Source: Minwuia thermotolerans | Lineage (GTDB): Bacteria > Pseudomonadota > Alphaproteobacteria > Minwuiales > Minwuiaceae | Reading direction: 5' to 3' | Assembly: GCF_002924445.1 (NCBI RefSeq) | Contig: NZ_PIGG01000068.1 | Coordinates: 62,001-126,000 of the forward strand | DNA: 64,000 bases | Part shown: piece by piece, positions 35,942 through 45,878 of the stretch | Layout of the letters: the number at the start of each line of letters is the position of its first letter | How positions within the stretch are numbered: the stretch's first letter is position 1 | Translations under genes and position numbers: made by a program | The notes under the pieces: model-generated | What the model was told of the DNA's origin: nothing | The model's input: only the letters and a program-made list of their open reading frames with translations | Database searches by the model: none

Positions 35942-37200
35942 CCGAAGAGACGATGCACACGCTTTCGAACGGGCTGCGCGTCGCCGTCGCGCCCATGCCG
36001 CATGTCGAGACCACGTCCGTCGGCGTCTGGGTCGATATCGGCGCCCGCCACGAGCGCGAGGAGGAGAACGGCCTCGCCCACATGCTGGAACACATGGCCT
36101 TCAAGGGTACGGCCCGGCGCTCGGCGCTGCAGATCGCCGAGGAGATCGAGGGCGCGGGCGGCTACATCAACGCCTATACCAGCCGGGAACAGACCGCCTA
36201 TTACGCCCGGGTGCTGAAGGACGACCTGGAACTCGCGGTCGATCTGATCGCCGACATCGTGCTGGCTTCCACCTTCCCCGAGGACGAACTCCGCCGCGAG
36301 CGCGACGTGATCCGCCAGGAGATCGCACAGGTCAACGATACGCCCGACGACGTGATCTTCGACAACCTGCAGGCGGCCGCCTTTCCCGGCCAGGCCGTGG
36401 GCCGTTCCATCCTGGGCCGGCCCGAGCGCGTCGGCGCGTTCCGCCGCGATGAACTGCAGACATTCATGGACCGGGGCTACGATGCCTCCCGCCTGGTGGT
36501 CGCCGCCGCGGGCGCGGTCGATCCCGACGATTTCCTCAAACTGGCCGAGGCGCGCTTCGGGCATGTGCCGGCCCGGGCGATGGCACCGCCGGAGCCCGCC
36601 CGCTGGCACGGCGGCTCGGTGATCGACGAGCGCAGGATCGAGCAGGTCCATCTGGCGCTCGGCATCGACGGCGTGGACTATCACGACGCCGACTTCACGG
36701 CCGTGCAGGTGATGTCGAATCTGCTGGGCGGGGGCATGTCCTCGCGTCTCTTCCAGGAGGTGCGTGAACGCCGCGGCCTCGCCTATTCGGTGTTCAGTTT
36801 CGCAGGTTCCATGGTCGACGGCGGCATGATCGGCGTCTACGCCGCCACCGATCCCGAGCAACTCGGCGAGCTGGTGCCGGTGCTGGCCGAGGAGATCCGC
36901 CGCGTGGCCCACGACGCCGCCGAGGAGGAAACCGCCCGGTCCCGCGCTCAGATCAAGGCCGGCATGGTGATGTCGCTGGAAAGCTCGGCGGCGCGGCTGG
37001 AGCAACTCGCCCGCCAGGTGCTGATCTATGGCGCGCCGCAGGACGTCGGCGATTGGCTGGCCCGCGTCGATGCGGTCGACGCCGCCACCGTGCGCCGTGT
37101 GGCGCACCGCCTGTTCGAGCATGCGCCCGATCCGGCGGTCGCGGCCATCGGCCCGGCCCGGCCGGAAGACCATGACCGGCTCAGGGCGCGGTTCCGGTAG
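35938..37200 (+). CDS. M16 family zinc peptidase (processing-peptidase-like)
   Basis: A 420-residue zinc peptidase related to mitochondrial processing peptidase beta. The inverted zinc motif HxxEH is at residues 48-52 (HMLEH), with the distal Glu ligand in DVIRQEIAQVNDTPDD. The domain repeats the fold in its C-terminal half, with LLGGGMSSRLFQEVRERRGLAYSV as the typical glycine-rich loop. It has no signal peptide, so it is probably cytoplasmic. It is coupled to thrC by a 4-base overlap, an arrangement found across alphaproteobacteria. Confidence 0.93.
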   Translation: MTEETMHTLSNGLRVAVAPMPHVETTSVGVWVDIGARHEREEENGLAHMLEHMAFKGTARRSALQIAEEIEGAGGYINAYTSREQTAYYARVLKDDLELAVDLIADIVLASTFPEDELRRERDVIRQEIAQVNDTPDDVIFDNLQAAAFPGQAVGRSILGRPERVGAFRRDELQTFMDRGYDASRLVVAAAGAVDPDDFLKLAEARFGHVPARAMAPPEPARWHGGSVIDERRIEQVHLALGIDGVDYHDADFTAVQVMSNLLGGGMSSRLFQEVRERRGLAYSVFSFAGSMVDGGMIGVYAATDPEQLGELVPVLAEEIRRVAHDAAEEETARSRAQIKAGMVMSLESSAARLEQLARQVLIYGAPQDVGDWLARVDAVDAATVRRVAHRLFEHAPDPAVAAIGPARPEDHDRLRARFR

Positions 37201-37271
37201 ACCCGCATTGCAGGTTCAGTCCGCACCGTTTGTGGTACGATACCGCACTTGACGGAGGAGGCGGCGGACCG

Positions 37272-37862
37272 ATGTTCGCGGGCATGTCGAGCGAGGACGC
37301 GCGACCGGTCCTGAAGGGGCCGCGTATCTACATGCGGCCGCCCATAGCGAACGACTGGCGCATGTGGGCCGAGGTCCGCGCCGAGAGCCGCGCGTTCCTG
37401 GAGCCGTGGGAACCGACATGGCCCGCCGACGCGCTCTCGCGTCTCAGCTTCCGCCGCCGCGTCCGGCTCTATCAGCGCGATGCGCGGGCCGATCAGGCCT
37501 ATGCCTTCTTCATCTTTTCCCTGGACGACGACCAGCTTCTGGGCGGGTTGACGCTGTCGAACGTGCGCCGTGGCGTTACCCAGTCGGCCTCCGCCGGCTA
37601 CTGGATGGGCCGGCGCTTCGCTCGCCGGGGCTATATGGCCGCGGCGCTCACGCTTGTCGTCGACTGGGCCTTCGGCGAGATGGGGCTTCACCGCGTCGAG
37701 GCGGCCTGCCTGCCCGAGAACGAGCCGAGCAGCGACCTGCTGCGCAAGTGCGGATTCTCCGAGGAAGGCTATGCGCGGCAGTATCTCAGGATCGACGGCC
37801 GCTGGCGCGACCACCTGCTGTTCGCGATCCTGGAAGGCGATCCCCGGCCGGACTTCAGTTGA
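37272..37862 (+). CDS. GNAT acetyltransferase, RimJ/RimL-like
   Basis: A GCN5-related N-acetyltransferase of 196 residues, beginning at ATG 37272 (a GGAGGAGG tract lies upstream). Core features are the opening LKGPRIYMRPPIANDW, the acetyl-CoA loop GRRFARRGYMAAAL, and the C-terminal ACLPENEPSSDLLRKCGFSEEGYARQYLRIDG. This matches the RimJ/RimL branch that acetylates ribosomal-protein N-termini, but other amine substrates are possible. The gene completes the thrC / M16 / GNAT cluster. A paired-hairpin repeat follows. Confidence 0.9.
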   Translation: MFAGMSSEDARPVLKGPRIYMRPPIANDWRMWAEVRAESRAFLEPWEPTWPADALSRLSFRRRVRLYQRDARADQAYAFFIFSLDDDQLLGGLTLSNVRRGVTQSASAGYWMGRRFARRGYMAAALTLVVDWAFGEMGLHRVEAACLPENEPSSDLLRKCGFSEEGYARQYLRIDGRWRDHLLFAILEGDPRPDFS

Positions 37863-37892
37863 TCGTTTTTCGAAGTGATTGGATCGCCTGGC

Positions 37893-37958
37893 GTCCTGGG
37901 GTTTGACCCCAGGACCCAGTTCGTTTGTCATTCTGGGCCCTTGGATCGAGTCCAAGGG
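37893..37958. repeat. Paired-hairpin palindromic repeat, copy B
   Basis: Hairpin 37893-37901/37907-37915 (loop TTTGA) and hairpin 37938-37944/37952-37958 (loop ATCGAGT) flank a CCAG...CTGG-bounded spacer. Stem bases differ from copy A in a compensatory way, while the loop sequences are kept, which argues for selection on structure. It lies between the convergent acetyltransferase and dodecin genes. Confidence 0.8.
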
Positions 37959-37998
37959 CGACAGCGTCGAGTGGATGAACCCGCCCCGCTTTCGCGGG

Positions 37999-38208
37999 TC
38001 AGTCGTCCATCCGGAAGCCGACCTTCACCACCACCTGATAGTGCGCGATCTTGCCGTTCTCGACATGGCCGCGGGTTTCCGCGACCTCGAACCAGTCGAC
38101 ATGGCGCAGCGTTTCATTGGCGCGGGCGACGGCGCCCTGGATGGCGTCCTCGACGCTCCTGGTGGACGATCCGACGACCTCGATCCGGCGATAGACTGCG
38201 TCGCTCAT
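37999..38208 (-). CDS. Dodecin flavoprotein
   Basis: Dodecin is a dodecameric shell that stores FMN or riboflavin and quenches its light reactivity. The 69 residues start at ATG 38208 (MSDAVYRRIEVVGSSTRSVEDAI). The flavin-stacking Trp is in LRHVDWFEVAETRGHV and the flavin-contacting Gln in AHYQVVVKVGFR, both canonical. This is the short gene within a longer open frame that extends to 38481 but shadows rsmD upstream. No flavin-synthesis gene is next to it. Confidence 0.93.
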   Translation of the reverse strand: MSDAVYRRIEVVGSSTRSVEDAIQGAVARANETLRHVDWFEVAETRGHVENGKIAHYQVVVKVGFRMDD

Positions 38209-38299
38209 TGGACTACTCCCTTGTTCTTGTCGATACACCGTGCGTGCGTGGCGGCTTGATCCGACAGGTGGGGTCCGGGAGCGATGTGGTTGATGCGAC

Positions 38300-38866
38300 T
38301 TATCCGCGCCGGGCGAAATGCAGGCGGGCGCGGCCGTAGATGCGCTCGTCGAGCTTCTCGAAACCGCCGGGCAATGCCAGCTCCTCGCGCCGGTCCGTCT
38401 CGATGACCGCCAGCGCGGCTTCCGCCAGCCAGCAGCCGTCCTGCAACGCCGCGAGCGCCCTTTCCGCCAGACCTTCGCCATAGGGCGGGTCCATCAGCAC
38501 CAGGCCGAACGTCCCGCGCGCCCGGCCGGGCCGGGTGGCGTCGGCCTCCAGCACGCGGGTTGCGGCGCTGGCGCCGGCGCGGGCGATGTTGGCTCGCAGG
38601 ATTTTCAGCGCCGCGGGCGCCTTTTCCATGAAGGCGACGCTGGCCGCGCCGCGCGAAAGCGCCTCCAGGCCCAGCGCGCCGGTGCCGGCGAAGACGTCGA
38701 GCACGTCCATCCCGGCCGGAGCGGGGCCGTCATCGCCCGCATAGGCGGGGTTGTGCGCCAGGATGTTGAACAGTCCCTCCCGGCTGCGGTCGGAGGTCGG
38801 ACGGATGCCGCCGGCATGCACCTCCGCCAGTGTCAGCCCGCGGAAACTACCGCCGACGATCCGCAT
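38300..38866 (-). CDS. rsmD: 16S rRNA (guanine(966)-N(2))-methyltransferase
   Basis: RsmD methylates G966 of 16S rRNA in the assembled 30S subunit with SAM. The 188 residues from ATG 38866 start MRIVGGSFRGLTLAEVHAGG and include the diagnostic IRPTSDRSREGLFNIL. The SAM loop is VLDVFAGTGALGLEALSRGA and the catalytic motif is LMDPPYGEGL (DPPY). Its start overlaps the end of rluB by 20 bases, so the two rRNA-modification genes form an operon. Confidence 0.95.
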   Translation of the reverse strand: MRIVGGSFRGLTLAEVHAGGIRPTSDRSREGLFNILAHNPAYAGDDGPAPAGMDVLDVFAGTGALGLEALSRGAASVAFMEKAPAALKILRANIARAGASAATRVLEADATRPGRARGTFGLVLMDPPYGEGLAERALAALQDGCWLAEAALAVIETDRREELALPGGFEKLDERIYGRARLHFARRG

Positions 38867-39605
38867 CCCGCGTCCTCGGTATGTCGACCAGACCGCGCGC
38901 GGCCCGGCGCAGTTCGTTGCCCGGCACCTCGACCACCTGGCCGCTCCCCAGTTCGCCCAGACGGAAGGGGCCATAGGCGGTGCGTATCAGCCGGTTCACC
39001 GTCAGGCCTACGGCGTCCAGCGCGCGGCGGACTTCCCGGTTGCGGCCTTCGTTGAGGGAGACCGTGAGCCACGTGTTGCGTCCGCCGCTGCGCTCCGCCG
39101 TGACCTCGATGGTGCCGAACTTCTCGCCGTCGACGGTGATGCCCCGTTTCAGGTCTTCCAGCAGTTCCGGTTTCACCGCGCCGTAGGCGCGCACCCGGTA
39201 GGTGCGCGTCCAGGCATTGCCGGGCAGTTCCAGACCGCGCTTCAGGCCGCCGTCATTGGTGAGCAGCAGCAGCCCCTCCGAATTCAGGTCCAGCCGGCCC
39301 ACCGGCACCACCCGGGGCAGGCGTTTCGGAAGGTGATCGTAGATCGTGGCCCGTCCCAGGTCGTCGCGCGCCGTCGTCAGCAGGCCCGCGGGCTTGTGAT
39401 AACGCCAGAGACGAATCGAATCGGGTTCGCCGACCGCCTTGCCGTCGACCTCGATCGTGTCGTCCGGGCCCACATTGACCGCGGGCGACTTCAGCACCTG
39501 GCCATTCAGTTTCACCCGGCCTGCTTCGATCATGCGCTCGGCCTCCCGGCGGCTGGCGATGCCCGCCCGGGCCAGACGCTTGGCGATCCGCTCCTTGTCA
39601 TCCAT
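38847..39605 (-). CDS. rluB: 23S rRNA pseudouridine synthase, RluB-type
   Basis: A 252-residue RsuA/RluB-family pseudouridine synthase. Residues about 5-55 are an S4 RNA-binding domain (IAKRLARAGIASRREAERMIEAG with VKLNGQ). The catalytic Asp lies in VPVGRLDLNSEGLLLLTNDG. The C-terminal NEGRNREVRRALDAVGLTVNRL is characteristic of the RluB/RluE/RluF branch. RluB is the likeliest target assignment (Psi2605) given linkage to rsmD, but the paralogue cannot be fixed by motif alone. The ATG at 39605 is preferred over the longer frame to 39668. Confidence 0.9.
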   Translation of the reverse strand: MDDKERIAKRLARAGIASRREAERMIEAGRVKLNGQVLKSPAVNVGPDDTIEVDGKAVGEPDSIRLWRYHKPAGLLTTARDDLGRATIYDHLPKRLPRVVPVGRLDLNSEGLLLLTNDGGLKRGLELPGNAWTRTYRVRAYGAVKPELLEDLKRGITVDGEKFGTIEVTAERSGGRNTWLTVSLNEGRNREVRRALDAVGLTVNRLIRTAYGPFRLGELGSGQVVEVPGNELRRAARGLVDIPRTRDADRRR

Positions 39606-39823
39606 GGGCCGGACCCTATGTCCGAACGGGCGCACTTCCCAGCGGCAATTTGCCCGGACCGGCGCCATGCGGGACGCGCACGGCCGTTTGTTGACCGCAA
39701 CCGTTGCCGCACGAACCCCATAGCCTTATGTTTGCGGTCCGGGCCGAGCCACGACATGTTCGGTGCCGCTAATCGCGTCGGGGAGGACGCGAGTGATCAT
39801 CAGGAACCAGGCAGACAGTCTTC

Positions 39824-41704
39824 ATGTCCAATACGGCAGAGATCATCGAGCCGCGCGGCGGTAAGCGCGAGGTACTGGAATCGGTCGTCGTGCGTTTCGC
39901 CGGCGACTCCGGTGACGGCATGCAGCTCACAGGCTCGCAGTTCACCCATTCGACGGCACTGACGGGCAACGACCTTGCGACGTTTCCGGATTTTCCGGCA
40001 GAGATTCGCGCTCCGGCCGGCACCACCTTCGGCGTCTCGGCATTCCAGATCAATTTCGGCGGCCGGGAGATCCTGACAGCCGGCGACCAGCCCGACGTGC
40101 TGGTGGCGATGAACCCGGCGGCGCTGAAGGTGAACCTGGACGGCCTGCGCGATGGCGGGCTGGTCATCGTCGACGCCGGCACCTTCAAGGACCGCGACCT
40201 GCGCAAGGCCGGTTATGACAGCAATCCGCTGGAAGACGGTTCCCTCGACGGCTACGAGGTCATCGAGATCGACGTCTCACGGCTGGTGCTGGAGGCGGTG
40301 AAGGAATTCGGTCTGGGCAACAAGGACGGCCTGCGCTGCAAGAACATGTGGCTGCTGGGGCTGATCTACTGGCTCTACGGCCGCGACCGCCAGCCGTCGA
40401 TCGACTGGCTCGAGGACAAGTTCAAGTCCAAGCCCGAGACCGCGGCGGCCAACATCGCCGCGCTCAACGCCGGGCACGCCTATGGCGAGACCGTGGAACT
40501 GCCGGGCGAGATCCTGGGCTATCAGGTGCCCCAGGCGAAGATCGAGCCGGGCCGGTACCGCAACGTCGCCGGCGCCGAGGCGCTGGCCTGGGGCCTGGTC
40601 GCCGGCGCGCAGCTCGCCGAACTGCCGATGTTCTTCGGCTCCTATCCGATCACGCCGGCGTCGTCGCTGCTGCACACGCTCTCGCGGCTGAAGCAGTTCG
40701 GCATCACCACCTTCCAGGCGGAGGACGAGATCGCGGCCGTCTGTTCGGCCATCGGCGCCTCCTATGCCGGACAGCTCGGCATCACCTCCAGCTCCGGGCC
40801 CGGCATCGCGCTGAAGACCGAAGCCATCGGCCTCGCCATCATGGTCGAACTGCCGCTGGTCGTCGTGAACTCGCAGCGCGCGGGCCCCTCGACCGGCATG
40901 CCGACCAAGACCGAGCAGTCCGATCTCTATCAGGCCGTCTACGGCCGCAACGCCGACAGTCCGCTGGTGGTGGTGGCGGCGCACGGCCCGGGCGACTGTT
41001 TCGACGCCGCGATCGAGGCCTGCCGGCTGGCGGTGAAGTTCATGACACCCGTCATGCTGCTGACCGACGGCTACATCGCCAACGCGGCCGAACCCTGGCA
41101 GATTCCGGACTTCTCCACCTACGAGAAGTTTCCGGTGAAGTTCCACGAGAAGGCCGAAGGCTTTTCGCCCTATCTGCGCGACAAGGAGACCCTGGCGCGC
41201 GCCTGGGCCGTGCCCGGGACGCCCGAGCTGATGCACCGCATCGGCGGCATCGAGAAGGACTACGATTCGGGCCACATCTCCTACGATGCGATGAACCATC
41301 AGCGCATGACCGACGTGCGCCACGACAAGATCGCCCGTGTCGCCGACTTCATTCCCGAACAGGCGCTGGAGCAGGGCGAGGCGGACGACGATCTGGTGAT
41401 CATCGGTTGGGGTTCGACCTTCGGGGCCATCTCCCGCGCGGTCAGCAACATGCGCGAACAGGGCTACAAGGTGGCGCACGCCCATCTGCGCCACATCTGG
41501 CCGTTGCCGCGCAATCTGGGCGACCTGCTGCGCGGTTTCGACAAGGTCATCTGTCCCGAACTGAACACCGGGCAGCTCTCCACCGTGCTGCGCGCCGAGT
41601 ACGTGCTCGACGTGGAGCCTCTGACCAAGGTGCAGGGCCAGCCCTTCAAGATCCGCGAGATCGAAGCCGCCATCCGCCGCGCGCTCGATGGCGAAGGAGC
41701 GTAA
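39824..41704 (+). CDS. korA: 2-oxoacid:ferredoxin oxidoreductase, fused gamma-alpha subunit
   Basis: A 626-residue subunit of a CoA-dependent 2-oxoacid:ferredoxin oxidoreductase, probably acting on 2-oxoglutarate in the TCA cycle. Residues about 20-190 form the gamma domain (VVRFAGDSGDGMQLTGSQF, FPAEIRAPAGTTFGVSAFQI). The alpha pyrimidine-binding domain starts near 245 (EALAWGLVAGAQLAELPMFFGSYPITPASSLL) and includes ITSSSGPGIALKTEAIGLA. This gamma-alpha fusion is typical of bacterial KorA. The beta subunit gene starts 4 bases after its stop. Confidence 0.93.
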   Translation: MSNTAEIIEPRGGKREVLESVVVRFAGDSGDGMQLTGSQFTHSTALTGNDLATFPDFPAEIRAPAGTTFGVSAFQINFGGREILTAGDQPDVLVAMNPAALKVNLDGLRDGGLVIVDAGTFKDRDLRKAGYDSNPLEDGSLDGYEVIEIDVSRLVLEAVKEFGLGNKDGLRCKNMWLLGLIYWLYGRDRQPSIDWLEDKFKSKPETAAANIAALNAGHAYGETVELPGEILGYQVPQAKIEPGRYRNVAGAEALAWGLVAGAQLAELPMFFGSYPITPASSLLHTLSRLKQFGITTFQAEDEIAAVCSAIGASYAGQLGITSSSGPGIALKTEAIGLAIMVELPLVVVNSQRAGPSTGMPTKTEQSDLYQAVYGRNADSPLVVVAAHGPGDCFDAAIEACRLAVKFMTPVMLLTDGYIANAAEPWQIPDFSTYEKFPVKFHEKAEGFSPYLRDKETLARAWAVPGTPELMHRIGGIEKDYDSGHISYDAMNHQRMTDVRHDKIARVADFIPEQALEQGEADDDLVIIGWGSTFGAISRAVSNMREQGYKVAHAHLRHIWPLPRNLGDLLRGFDKVICPELNTGQLSTVLRAEYVLDVEPLTKVQGQPFKIREIEAAIRRALDGEGA

Positions 41705-41708
41705 GAAG

Positions 41709-42731
41709 ATGAACGAGCAGACAGCCATCAAGCTAACGCCCAAGGACTTCGCGACCGACCAGGAAGTGCGCTGGTGTCCGGGCTGCGGCGACTACGCCAT
41801 CCTCAAGGGCGTCCAGAAGGCGCTGGCCGACATCGGCACGCCGCGGGAGAAGACCGTCTTCGTCTCCGGGATCGGCTGCGCCGCGCGCTTCCCCTATTAC
41901 ATCGAGACCTACGGCTTCCACACCATCCACGGCCGCGCGCCGGCCTTCGCGACGGGCATCAAGCTGTCCAATCCGGAACTGGACGTCTGGATCGTCTCCG
42001 GTGACGGCGACGCGCTCTCGATCGGCGGCAATCACGTCATGCACATGCTCAGGCGGAACGTCGACGTGAACTTCCTGCTGTTCAACAACGAGATCTACGG
42101 CCTGACCAAGGGGCAGGCCTCGCCGACCTCGCGGCTGGGCACCCGCTCGCCCTCGACGCCGGCGGGTTCCATCGACGCGCCGCTGTCAGCCTGCGTCATG
42201 GCGCTGGGCGTCGGCGCGCGCTTCGTCGCCCGCGGTATCGACCGCGGCCAGAAGGAGCTGCCCGGCATCCTGCAGCAGGCCCATGCCCACAAGGGCACGT
42301 CCTTCGTGGAGATCCTGCAGAACTGCATCGTCTACAACGACGAGGTCTTCGGCGACATCACCGACAAGGCGATTGCCGGCGACGCCCAGATCCATGTCCG
42401 CCACGGCGAACCGCTGCTGTTCGGCAAGGACAACGACAAGGGCCTGCGCCTCGATCCGAAGACGCTGAAGCTCTCCGTCGCGGAGCTCGGCAAGGACGGC
42501 GTCACCGAGGACGACATCCTGGTGCACGACCAGACCAACCACATGCTGGCGCAGATGCTGGCGGCGATGGACCGCCCGGACTTCCCCGTGGCCATCGGCG
42601 TGCTCTACGACAATCCGGCCGACAAGACCTACGACGCCGCGGTGAGCGAGCAGCTCCAGGTGGCGAAATCCTCGGCGAAGATCAACTCGATCGAGGAACT
42701 GCTGAACTCCGGTTCCACCTGGACGGTCTGA
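41709..42731 (+). CDS. korB: 2-oxoacid:ferredoxin oxidoreductase, beta subunit
   Basis: The ThDP- and Fe-S-binding beta subunit, 340 residues from ATG 41709; AAGGAG within the end of korA is its ribosome site. WCPGCGDYAILKGVQ and SGIGCAARFPYY supply cysteines for the 4Fe-4S cluster. SGDGDALSIGGNHVMHML and NFLLFNNEIYGLTKGQ form the ThDP/Mg motif. The C-terminal extension (from about 240) fits KorB. With KorA it oxidises a 2-oxoacid and reduces ferredoxin; no ferredoxin gene lies nearby. Confidence 0.94.
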   Translation: MNEQTAIKLTPKDFATDQEVRWCPGCGDYAILKGVQKALADIGTPREKTVFVSGIGCAARFPYYIETYGFHTIHGRAPAFATGIKLSNPELDVWIVSGDGDALSIGGNHVMHMLRRNVDVNFLLFNNEIYGLTKGQASPTSRLGTRSPSTPAGSIDAPLSACVMALGVGARFVARGIDRGQKELPGILQQAHAHKGTSFVEILQNCIVYNDEVFGDITDKAIAGDAQIHVRHGEPLLFGKDNDKGLRLDPKTLKLSVAELGKDGVTEDDILVHDQTNHMLAQMLAAMDRPDFPVAIGVLYDNPADKTYDAAVSEQLQVAKSSAKINSIEELLNSGSTWTV

Positions 42732-43165
42732 TGAACCGTCCCGAGGGGTTGCCGGACCTGACCGACCGGGCCGGCTATCCGCACTGGATGACCGACCGGA
42801 TCCGGTTCTCGGACACCGACATGGCCAACCACGTCAACAATGTGGCCTATGCGGCCTATGCCGAGACCGGCCGGCTGGACCTGATGCGCCGGCATATCCA
42901 TCCGCTCTGCGGGCCGGGCGAGCGCTTCATCGCGGCCTCGGTGACGGTGAACTTCCTGCGCGAGACGCACTATCCCGGCGAGGTCGAGATCGGCACCCGC
43001 ATCGCGCGGATCGGCCGGACCTCGATGACCGTGGGCCAGGGCATCTTCAAGGACGGCGTCTGCGTCGCCACGGCGACCGGCACGGTTGTCTTTCTCGATG
43101 CCAACGGGCCGATCCCGCTCAACGACACCATTCTCGCCGAAGCCCGGAAGTGGACCGGCGGCTGA
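42731..43165 (+). CDS. Hotdog-fold acyl-CoA thioesterase
   Basis: A 144-residue 4HBT-type thioesterase. The sequence RIRFSDTDMANHVNNVAYAAYAETGR carries the catalytic-site Asp in the standard DxDxxxHVNN pattern. FIAASVTVNFLRETHYPGEVE follows as the central strand pair. Such enzymes hydrolyse acyl-CoA or acyl-ACP thioesters in the cytoplasm; the chain specificity cannot be read. The ATG begins on the last base of the korB stop, so it is cotranscribed with korAB. Confidence 0.9.
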   Translation: MNRPEGLPDLTDRAGYPHWMTDRIRFSDTDMANHVNNVAYAAYAETGRLDLMRRHIHPLCGPGERFIAASVTVNFLRETHYPGEVEIGTRIARIGRTSMTVGQGIFKDGVCVATATGTVVFLDANGPIPLNDTILAEARKWTGG

Positions 43166-43196
43166 GCGTCAGAAACGTGCCCGCCCCTCATTGCCC

Positions 43197-43261
43197 GCGC
43201 CGGGACCTGATCCCGGCGCCGAGCGAACCGAAGAACTGGGTCCCGGGGTCAAGTCCCGGGA
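43197..43261. repeat. Paired-hairpin palindromic repeat, copy C
   Basis: Hairpin 43197-43205/43211-43219 (loop CCTGA) and hairpin 43241-43247/43255-43261 (loop GTCAAGT) are joined by a spacer ending in CTGGG. The second half, CTGGGTCCCGGGGTCAAG, is nearly the reverse complement of the first half of copy A. It sits between the convergent thioesterase and acyl-CoA dehydrogenase genes. Confidence 0.8.
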
Positions 43262-43307
43262 CGCCGAAGTGATTCCATTACTTCCCGGTTCCCTCAAGCA
43301 CGGGAAA

Positions 43308-44513
<1,206 letters not shown>

Positions 44514-44625
44514 GACGGCGTCTCCCGGGTGTTGTTCTGTGAGGGCAATGTTGCCCATTCCTGCGGTGTCTTCAAGGCAAACGGTTTACCGCCACGTAAG
44601 GTCGAACGCGTATTTTCTGCCGGCG

Positions 44626-45747
44626 TCATCCCTTCGGGAAGTAGTCCTCGCGGGCGCCCTCGCGTCGGACATCGGCCGTGGCGCAGTGCAGGCCGCCGCC
44701 GAAGGCGTAGGCGTCGCGCAGATCGACCGGGACCACTTCCATGCCCAGCCGGTCGAGCTGCTCCATCTGGTGGACCTCGGTGGCCTCGACGCAGACCGTC
44801 TTCGGGTCGAGCACGAGTACGTTCATCGACAGCCACACGGATGAATAACAGAGCGGCGGCGGGCTGTTGTGGGCCGGCCGCGCGGCGTCGACGATCTCCC
44901 AGCCATTGCGCTCGAACAGGCCGCGCTGGTCATCGGGCAGGCGGCGGTCAGGGTTGTTCAGGATCAGCCCCGGGCGGATCGGTGTGAAGGTCGCATCGAT
45001 GTGGATCGGGTAGGGGTCCCCGGGGAAGTTCACCGCATGGACCCGGTGATCGGGGAAGTGCCGGCGGAGCCAGTCGATGCCCTTCAGATTGGTGGTGAAG
45101 CCATGCTGGACCACCAGGTCGCGGCCGAAGCGGAGCACGTCCGCCGCATCGAACAGCGGCTCTTCCTCGGTGGTGACGAAGTGTTTCTCCGCCGTCCATT
45201 TCAGCCGCTTCTCGACGCCTATCCGCTCCGACAGATAGTCCGACCGATAGTCGGCGTCGGTGAGCCGGGGCTTGGGCGCCGCCTCGTGGCGCATCGCCGG
45301 ATCGTCCTCACAGTAGCGCTGCAGCAGGGGGCGATAGCAGAGATATTCGAACCAGCGGCAGCGGTAGGACATGGTGGCTTCCAGCATCTCCTTGCCGACG
45401 GTCAGCAGCACGTCGCGCGGCGGCATGCAGCCGAACATGCTCTCGGTGCGCCAGTCCGGCGTGGCGATGGGCTGGTTGAAGTCGATCGGCGTCGGGCGGT
45501 CGACGCGGACGCCGCGCTTTTCCAGCAGCCTCGCGAAGGCGTCGAGCCGCTCGTTGGCGCGGTCGACCGTCTCCTGCGAGCGCGGTCCCCACTGGCCGCG
45601 CATGTCGCTGTCCTCGGGCACCTTGGCGTCCAGCGCCGGTTCGGGCGGGGGAATGCAGCCGCCGTCGGCGCGGCCGACGATGACGTGACGGAGCGGATCC
45701 CACTCGTTCCAGCTTTCGACCACGGCGGGTTCGTCGGTCCGGTTCAT
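44626..45747 (-). CDS. Glycine amidinotransferase-like enzyme
   Basis: A 373-residue amidinotransferase related to arginine:glycine amidinotransferase and StrB-type enzymes. It moves an amidino group from arginine to an amine through a cysteine-bound intermediate. The nucleophile is Cys355 in AYAFGGGLHCATADVRRE. The upstream Asp is in EPLFDAADVLRFGRDLVV and the catalytic His in DPYPIHIDATFTPIRPG. All three match the AGAT triad. The acceptor is unknown; guanidinoacetate synthesis is one possibility. No linked biosynthetic cluster is seen, and the gene appears to be monocistronic. Confidence 0.88.
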   Translation of the reverse strand: MNRTDEPAVVESWNEWDPLRHVIVGRADGGCIPPPEPALDAKVPEDSDMRGQWGPRSQETVDRANERLDAFARLLEKRGVRVDRPTPIDFNQPIATPDWRTESMFGCMPPRDVLLTVGKEMLEATMSYRCRWFEYLCYRPLLQRYCEDDPAMRHEAAPKPRLTDADYRSDYLSERIGVEKRLKWTAEKHFVTTEEEPLFDAADVLRFGRDLVVQHGFTTNLKGIDWLRRHFPDHRVHAVNFPGDPYPIHIDATFTPIRPGLILNNPDRRLPDDQRGLFERNGWEIVDAARPAHNSPPPLCYSSVWLSMNVLVLDPKTVCVEATEVHQMEQLDRLGMEVVPVDLRDAYAFGGGLHCATADVRREGAREDYFPKG

Positions 45748-45878
45748 CGGTTCTTCTCCATGGCGGCTTCGAGCCATGTAAGCCTGATCGGCTGGCGACG
45801 GAAGTCATTGCCTTGCCGCTGTCACGGGAATTGGGTAGCAGTCAGCTCTCGATCGCGCGTCCCCGGGGAGCCGAACCA

